Shown here: positions 15,898-19,465 of the stretch, piece by piece
Layout: each line of letters opens with the position of its first letter
Position numbering within the stretch: the first letter of the stretch is position 1
Origin: PHAA01 sp034678805
GTDB taxonomy: Bacteria; Bacillota; Syntrophomonadia; Syntrophomonadales; Syntrophomonadaceae
DNA: 19,465 nt
Direction: 5' to 3'
NCBI GenBank assembly: GCA_034678805.1
Contig: JAXDBN010000017.1
Coordinates: 1 to 19,465, forward strand
The notes under the pieces: generated by a model
Told to the model about the DNA's origin: nothing
Seen by the model: only the letters and a program-made list of their open reading frames with translations
Databases searched by the model: none
Translations under genes and position numbers: made by a program

Positions 15898-15980
15898 CTT
15901 CGGCAACCCGGCGATCATAGCATAATGCTTTAGACCCGTGGCTTTGCGTCCTTGGCTTTCGCCAAGTTTGCTATTATCGG
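15898..15980 (-). promoter_or_regulatory. GEMM-I cyclic dinucleotide riboswitch aptamer (c-di-GMP-I family; possible cGAMP variant)
   Basis: Family landmarks on the minus strand are GCAAAC (15971-15966), a 6-bp stem with GAAA tetraloop (15966-15951), GACGCAAAGCC (15950-15940), a tetraloop-receptor-like TCTAA segment with an AGCA/TGCT stem, and the closing CCGGGTTGCCG (15911-15901). Aligned by eye to Vibrio Vc2, C92 is present (15903), but position 20 appears to be A (15972): the segment reads ATAGCAAAC where Vc2 has AGGGCAAAC. A at 20 is the known change in riboswitches that sense 3',3'-cGAMP. TGCCGAAG (15905-15898) can form eight pairs (one G-U) with the terminator, so ligand binding should favour termination. 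Family call is strong; ligand is inferred. Confidence 0.92.
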
Positions 15981-16000
15981 AGATGTTTAATTATGTATGT

Positions 16001-16029
16001 ATTATATCTTAAATCAGCGAATGTATCAA
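16001..16029 (-). promoter_or_regulatory. Sigma-A promoter of the riboswitch/stalk-protein transcript
   Basis: On the minus strand TTGATA (16029-16024) and TATAAT (16006-16001) are exactly 17 bases apart. Transcription should start near 15994, about 15 bases before the aptamer, giving a leader of roughly 180 bases. Confidence 0.85.
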
Positions 16030-16368
16030 TAAATATCTGGAACAAACAGGAAACAGTCTCCGGCCGTATGATATTTGTTCACTCCGATTATGCAACAAAC
16101 TTTAAGCTCTTATTCAGCTTGTTTTCAGGTAGGTTATGGATAATAGATAATAATCTATTAAGAGCGTTCATTTGGGGTCTGTGAATTCGGAATAGAATAT
16201 CCAAGTAATCCACAAATCTAACAGAACTTTTAGTATAACAGCGGGTAAACCTTTCAGGCTTTTTTAAGGTAGTGAGAGCTGAGAAGCTCATAATTATTTT
16301 ACAAAGTCCATCAATTAGATACTAAGGACTTTCATTTATTAAATTTTTGATATGGAGTGGTGAAGTAA
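16030..16368. other. Noncoding interval between the riboswitch promoter and the MacAB-like operon
   Basis: 339 bases with no believable gene. It contains an AT-rich dyad (16141-16160) and a small GAGCT/AGCTC hairpin in the 16275-16295 region followed by a T-containing stretch. The export operon promoter must lie here or be distant, but I found no pair of hexamers with good matches and spacing. Confidence 0.5.
16141..16160. repeat. 20-bp AT-rich dyad, possible operator
   Basis: TAATAGAT (16141-16148) and ATCTATTA (16153-16160) are perfect reverse complements separated by AATA. It lies about 210 bases before the adaptor gene. The size and symmetry suit a dimeric repressor, but no regulator gene is present in the window to pair with it. 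Confidence 0.4.
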
Positions 16369-17751
16369 ATGTCAGAAATCCCCGTTGATCCTAACCAAAG
16401 TGAACATATTCAAGTTGACCATATGGATCTAACAGTTAGTGACGAGCATAGCAAATTAGATTCACAACACGTCAAACAGGTTCTCATCAGCAAAAAAATC
16501 CGCGGTATGTCTGCCAGCAAGAAGATTGTTTCTGTGGTCGTGGCAGTTGCGATTTTGACGACTGCTGCATATGGAATCAAACAGTGGACTGGTAGCAGCA
16601 ACGAAGTTAAATACGCTACTGCGGTCGTAAGTAAAGGAACAGTTACTGACTCTATTGAAGCCACTGGCACACTTGAAGCGGTACGCACCTCTGACATGGG
16701 TTTTAAAAATGATGACGTAATAACGGCTATAAATGTTCAACCCGGGGACCATGTAACTGCAGGTCAAATTTTAGCCGAGCAGGACCCAGCCACACTCGAA
16801 ACTGCTCTGCAGCAGGCGGAAAATACAGTTGAACAGGATAGTATTAACGTAAAAAGCTCTCAACTGTCTCTGGATACTAATCTTAAAACCCTGGCCCAGC
16901 AGCAGGAGCTTTTTGGGGCTGGAGCAATCTCCCGGTCCGATTTGGATACTGCTGAAAATAATGCCACAAAGAGTGAATGGGAATTGGAACTAGCCCAGGC
17001 TAAGCTGGCCAACGACCGGACAAAATTGACCCAGGCTCAGTCTGACATGGCAGAAGCTACTATTGTAGCACCCTTCGATGGTATTATTGGCGCAGTCAAC
17101 GGCCAGGTTGGATCCATTAACGGTATCAACACATCTTCGAGCACCTTGTTAACCGTCATGAGTGATGAACTGCAGATGAGTGCATTGGTAAACGAAGCTG
17201 ATATCGGCAAAGTAAAAGTGGGCCAGGATGTCGAGTTTACCAGCAGTTCCTTTAGTGATAAACCCTTCAGCGGAAAAGTCGTGCGTATAACCCCCCAGGC
17301 TTCCACCGTCAGCAATGTACAGTACTATCCGGTTTTGATTTCCTGCGATGATCCGAATGATGTGCTTTTATCGGGAATGTCGGTATCAGCCACCATAATC
17401 ACTGAACGAGTAAAAGACGCTGTTACCGTACCTATGATGGCAGTAAGTTATGCCCAGACCTATTTAAAAAGCAATCCAGCCCAGGCACCTGCGAGCGGCG
17501 GAAAGTGTGTGGTTGTAATGGAAAACGGCAATCCCGTTGTCAAATCTGTTACCTTAGGCATAAACGATGGCTCCAATTATGTAGTCAGCGCAGGTTTGAA
17601 CGAAGGGGATCAGGTTGTTGTTGGTACTACCCAGTTGAGCTCGGGCACCAGCACTGATTCGACTTCTGCTAATTCCGGGTCTTCTTCGAGTAATAGGAAC
17701 TCAGGCCAAATGGGTGGCCCTGGTATGGGTGGGCCTCCGGGTGGTTTTTAG
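16369..17751 (+). CDS. Membrane-fusion/adaptor protein of a MacAB-type exporter (HlyD/RND adaptor family)
   Basis: 460 residues. GGAGTGG lies upstream of the ATG. Residues 1-52 are a polar, probably cytoplasmic extension, longer than usual. One membrane segment spans about 53-70. The lipoyl/barrel-sandwich halves flank an alpha-helical coiled-coil hairpin (about 135-230) containing LFGAGAISRSDLDTAENNA, and the second half begins ATIVAPFDGIIG. A beta-barrel and membrane-proximal domain follow to about 420. The tail is Ser/Asn then Gly/Pro/Met-rich. It should link the ABC permease encoded downstream to the cell exterior. The next gene starts 23 bases later. Substrate cannot be told from sequence; macrolides, peptides or glycolipids are all possible for this family. 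Confidence 0.92.
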   Translation: MSEIPVDPNQSEHIQVDHMDLTVSDEHSKLDSQHVKQVLISKKIRGMSASKKIVSVVVAVAILTTAAYGIKQWTGSSNEVKYATAVVSKGTVTDSIEATGTLEAVRTSDMGFKNDDVITAINVQPGDHVTAGQILAEQDPATLETALQQAENTVEQDSINVKSSQLSLDTNLKTLAQQQELFGAGAISRSDLDTAENNATKSEWELELAQAKLANDRTKLTQAQSDMAEATIVAPFDGIIGAVNGQVGSINGINTSSSTLLTVMSDELQMSALVNEADIGKVKVGQDVEFTSSSFSDKPFSGKVVRITPQASTVSNVQYYPVLISCDDPNDVLLSGMSVSATIITERVKDAVTVPMMAVSYAQTYLKSNPAQAPASGGKCVVVMENGNPVVKSVTLGINDGSNYVVSAGLNEGDQVVVGTTQLSSGTSTDSTSANSGSSSSNRNSGQMGGPGMGGPPGGF

Positions 17752-17774
17752 GCTAGATATGAAGGTGAATAGTA

Positions 17775-18497
17775 ATGACTGAAAATTTAATCAGGTTAAC
17801 GAATATAAATAAGACCTACTACGGAGCCGGGGAACCGGTACATGCCATCCGATCCTTGTCACTGGATATCAATGCCGGGGAAATGGTGGCTATTATGGGG
17901 CCATCTGGATCGGGTAAATCAACCCTGATGAATATCCTTGGCTGCCTGGACCTGCCCGATTCTGGTCTGTATACTTTTGCAGGCCAAGATGTGATGGGTC
18001 TGGACCGCAACCAATTAGCACATATGCGAGGTGCTTTAATCGGCTTTGTCTTTCAGAACTTCAACTTGATTGGACGGGCCACGGCCTTGGATAATGTTTG
18101 TTTGCCTTTAATATACGCAGGAGTGACATCGCGCAAAGAAAGAGAAAAACGTGGGCGGCAGGTGTTGAAATTGATGGGTCTGGAAGGAAGAGAGCATCAT
18201 TTACCCAAGCAATTGTCGGGTGGGCAGCAGCAGCGGGTAGCCATAGCACGTGCACTGGTCAACGATCCCGGCTTGATCCTGGCGGATGAACCTACCGGTG
18301 CACTTGACACGCGCACGTCAGAAGAGATTATGCTCCTGATGGGTAAACTCAACCGGGAACATGGAGTAAGTGTCGTAATCATAACTCATGAAAACGAAAT
18401 TGGCATGCATTGCGAGCGAATCATACGGCTGCTTGACGGTCAGATTATCAAAGACGAACCAGTATGGCAATACTCTACCCACGTGCAAATGGTATAA
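17775..18497 (+). CDS. ABC transporter ATPase, MacB/LolD type
   Basis: 240 residues, a stand-alone nucleotide-binding subunit. Walker A GPSGSGKST is at 42-50, Q-loop Gln94 (FVFQNFNL), signature LSGGQ at 147-151, Walker B LILADEP ending at Glu172, D-loop ALDT, and switch His205 (IITHE). AAGGTGA precedes the ATG. In E. coli MacB the ATPase and permease are fused; here they are separate genes, as is common in Firmicutes. It powers the mechanotransmission-type permease encoded 24 bases downstream, together with the adaptor upstream. Confidence 0.95.
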   Translation: MTENLIRLTNINKTYYGAGEPVHAIRSLSLDINAGEMVAIMGPSGSGKSTLMNILGCLDLPDSGLYTFAGQDVMGLDRNQLAHMRGALIGFVFQNFNLIGRATALDNVCLPLIYAGVTSRKEREKRGRQVLKLMGLEGREHHLPKQLSGGQQQRVAIARALVNDPGLILADEPTGALDTRTSEEIMLLMGKLNREHGVSVVIITHENEIGMHCERIIRLLDGQIIKDEPVWQYSTHVQMV

Positions 18498-18521
18498 AAT
18501 TATTTTGAGGCGGGATCAATT

Positions 18522-19465
18522 ATGGACATGCTCTCCAGTCTAAAAATGGCTTGGCAAAGTCTGATGGTTAACAAAATGCGTTCTTTCCTGACCATGTTGG
18601 GTGTTATAATCGGGGTAGGCGCAGTCATTATTATGGTAGCCTTAGGTCAGGGAACCACCTCTGGTATAACCAGTCGAATATCAAGCATGGGGGCCAATCT
18701 TTTAACAATATCAGCCCAGGGCGGATTCGGGCCGATCCGGGGCACCACTACCAACCAATTGACCAATGCCGACGTGGAAGCGATCAAAACCTTGCCCTTG
18801 GTCAAATATGTAGCCGCTGAATCATCCACTTCCGGCACCATTTCTTATGGAAATAATACGTGGACGACCACCGTTGACGGTACCATGCCTGAATTAATGA
18901 GTATCAAAAGCTGGGATACGGGTCAAGGCAGTTTCTTCACGGAGGAAGATCTGGACGGTATCAAACGGGTCGCGGTTCTCGGCAGCACCGTGGTTGAAAA
19001 CCTTTTTCCGGGGGGAGGTACCCCGGTCGGTGAGAATATCAGAATAAACGGTTTGACATTTTCTGTCGTTGGAGTCTTGGAGGACAAAGGCAGCAGTTCT
19101 GGCAATGACCAGGATGATATAATCTACATACCTTTAACCACCATTCAGCAGCGAATGAGCGGCGGCAATACGGTTCGTTCTATCAGTGTCCAGGCTGCCA
19201 GCCAGGAGTCTTTAACTCCTTTGAAGGAATATCTTACTACCCTTTTGCGGCAGAGACATCGCCTGGCCGACACGGCTGACAATGATTTCAGAATTAGCGA
19301 TACTGCTGAACTTTTAAGTACAGTTGAGGACACCTCCAAAATGCTTTCATTTTTGTTAGGTGGTATTGCGGCTGTTTCCCTACTGGTAGGTGGTATAGGT
19401 ATAATGAACATTATGCTGGTATCGGTGACCGAAAGAACGCGGGAGATTGGCATCCGCATGGCTAT
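18522..19465 (+). CDS. ABC transporter permease, MacB/FtsX family (3' end outside the window)
   Basis: Open from ATG 18522 to the window edge, 314 codons, with no stop. GAGG near 18507-18510 precedes the start. The N-terminus has an amphipathic segment (SLKMAWQSLMVNKMRSFLTML) and TM1 (VIIGVGAVIIMVALGQG, about residues 27-43). A MacB-type periplasmic-core domain follows (about 45-270) with VAVLGSTVVENLF and a VVGVLEDKG strand. TM2 begins near 280, and VGGIGIMNIMLVSVTERTREIGIRMA is the hallmark FtsX segment. The usual family length is about 400 residues, so some 90 residues with TM3 and TM4 are missing only because the window ends. Confidence 0.93.
   Translation, partial: MDMLSSLKMAWQSLMVNKMRSFLTMLGVIIGVGAVIIMVALGQGTTSGITSRISSMGANLLTISAQGGFGPIRGTTTNQLTNADVEAIKTLPLVKYVAAESSTSGTISYGNNTWTTTVDGTMPELMSIKSWDTGQGSFFTEEDLDGIKRVAVLGSTVVENLFPGGGTPVGENIRINGLTFSVVGVLEDKGSSSGNDQDDIIYIPLTTIQQRMSGGNTVRSISVQAASQESLTPLKEYLTTLLRQRHRLADTADNDFRISDTAELLSTVEDTSKMLSFLLGGIAAVSLLVGGIGIMNIMLVSVTERTREIGIRMA

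Noticed and set aside
15993..16184. A 63-codon plus-strand reading frame opposite the riboswitch promoter
   Set aside because: No ribosome binding site, biased low-complexity composition, and it starts within the minus-strand promoter region.
1..19465. CRISPR arrays, insertion sequences or prophage genes
   Set aside because: No direct-repeat arrays, transposase, integrase or phage-like genes were seen; the window reads as ordinary chromosomal genes.

Overview
The window looks like chromosomal DNA of a low-to-mid GC Firmicute, probably a Clostridia-class anaerobe. Evidence: strong GGAGG-type ribosome binding sites, sigma-A promoters with 17-base spacers, intrinsic terminators, an ANTAR antiterminator beside glutamine synthetase, a GEMM-I (cyclic dinucleotide) riboswitch and a stalk-domain exported protein. 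I cannot name the species from sequence alone.

Region 1 (1-12862, + strand) is a nitrogen-assimilation block. In order it holds an ANTAR-domain regulator with a degenerate receiver domain, type I glutamine synthetase (glnA), a structured 298-base gap, both glutamate synthase subunits (gltB, gltD) and both carbamoyl-phosphate synthase subunits (carA, carB). The gap before gltB contains a candidate promoter. It also has two stem-loops with near-identical hexaloops (AACGGA and AATGGA), both with A at loop position 1 and G at position 4, the signature of an ANTAR RNA target. The second stem shares its 3' arm with the 5' arm of a strong intrinsic terminator, so the two structures exclude each other. 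The model is that the ANTAR protein made just upstream lets polymerase read through into gltBD-carAB. Ammonia would then enter glutamine (GlnA), glutamate (GltBD) and carbamoyl phosphate (CarAB) under one RNA switch.

Region 2 (12863-16029, mostly - strand) holds a polytopic membrane protein resembling GT-C glycosyltransferases of the WsfD type, and a tRNA-Arg(CCG) with its own consensus promoter and terminator. It also holds a secreted protein with a stalk (copper amine oxidase N-terminal-like) domain. The leader of that last gene carries a complete riboswitch cassette: sigma-A promoter, GEMM-I aptamer, candidate antiterminator and UUCG-capped terminator. The aptamer appears to have A rather than G at the ligand-specificity position (position 20 of the Vc2 aptamer). 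That variant is known from riboswitches answering to 3',3'-cGAMP, so ligand identity is an open and testable question.

Region 3 (16030-19465, + strand) is a noncoding interval with an AT-rich dyad, followed by a MacAB-type export operon: membrane-fusion/adaptor protein, ABC ATPase and a MacB/FtsX permease cut off by the window end.
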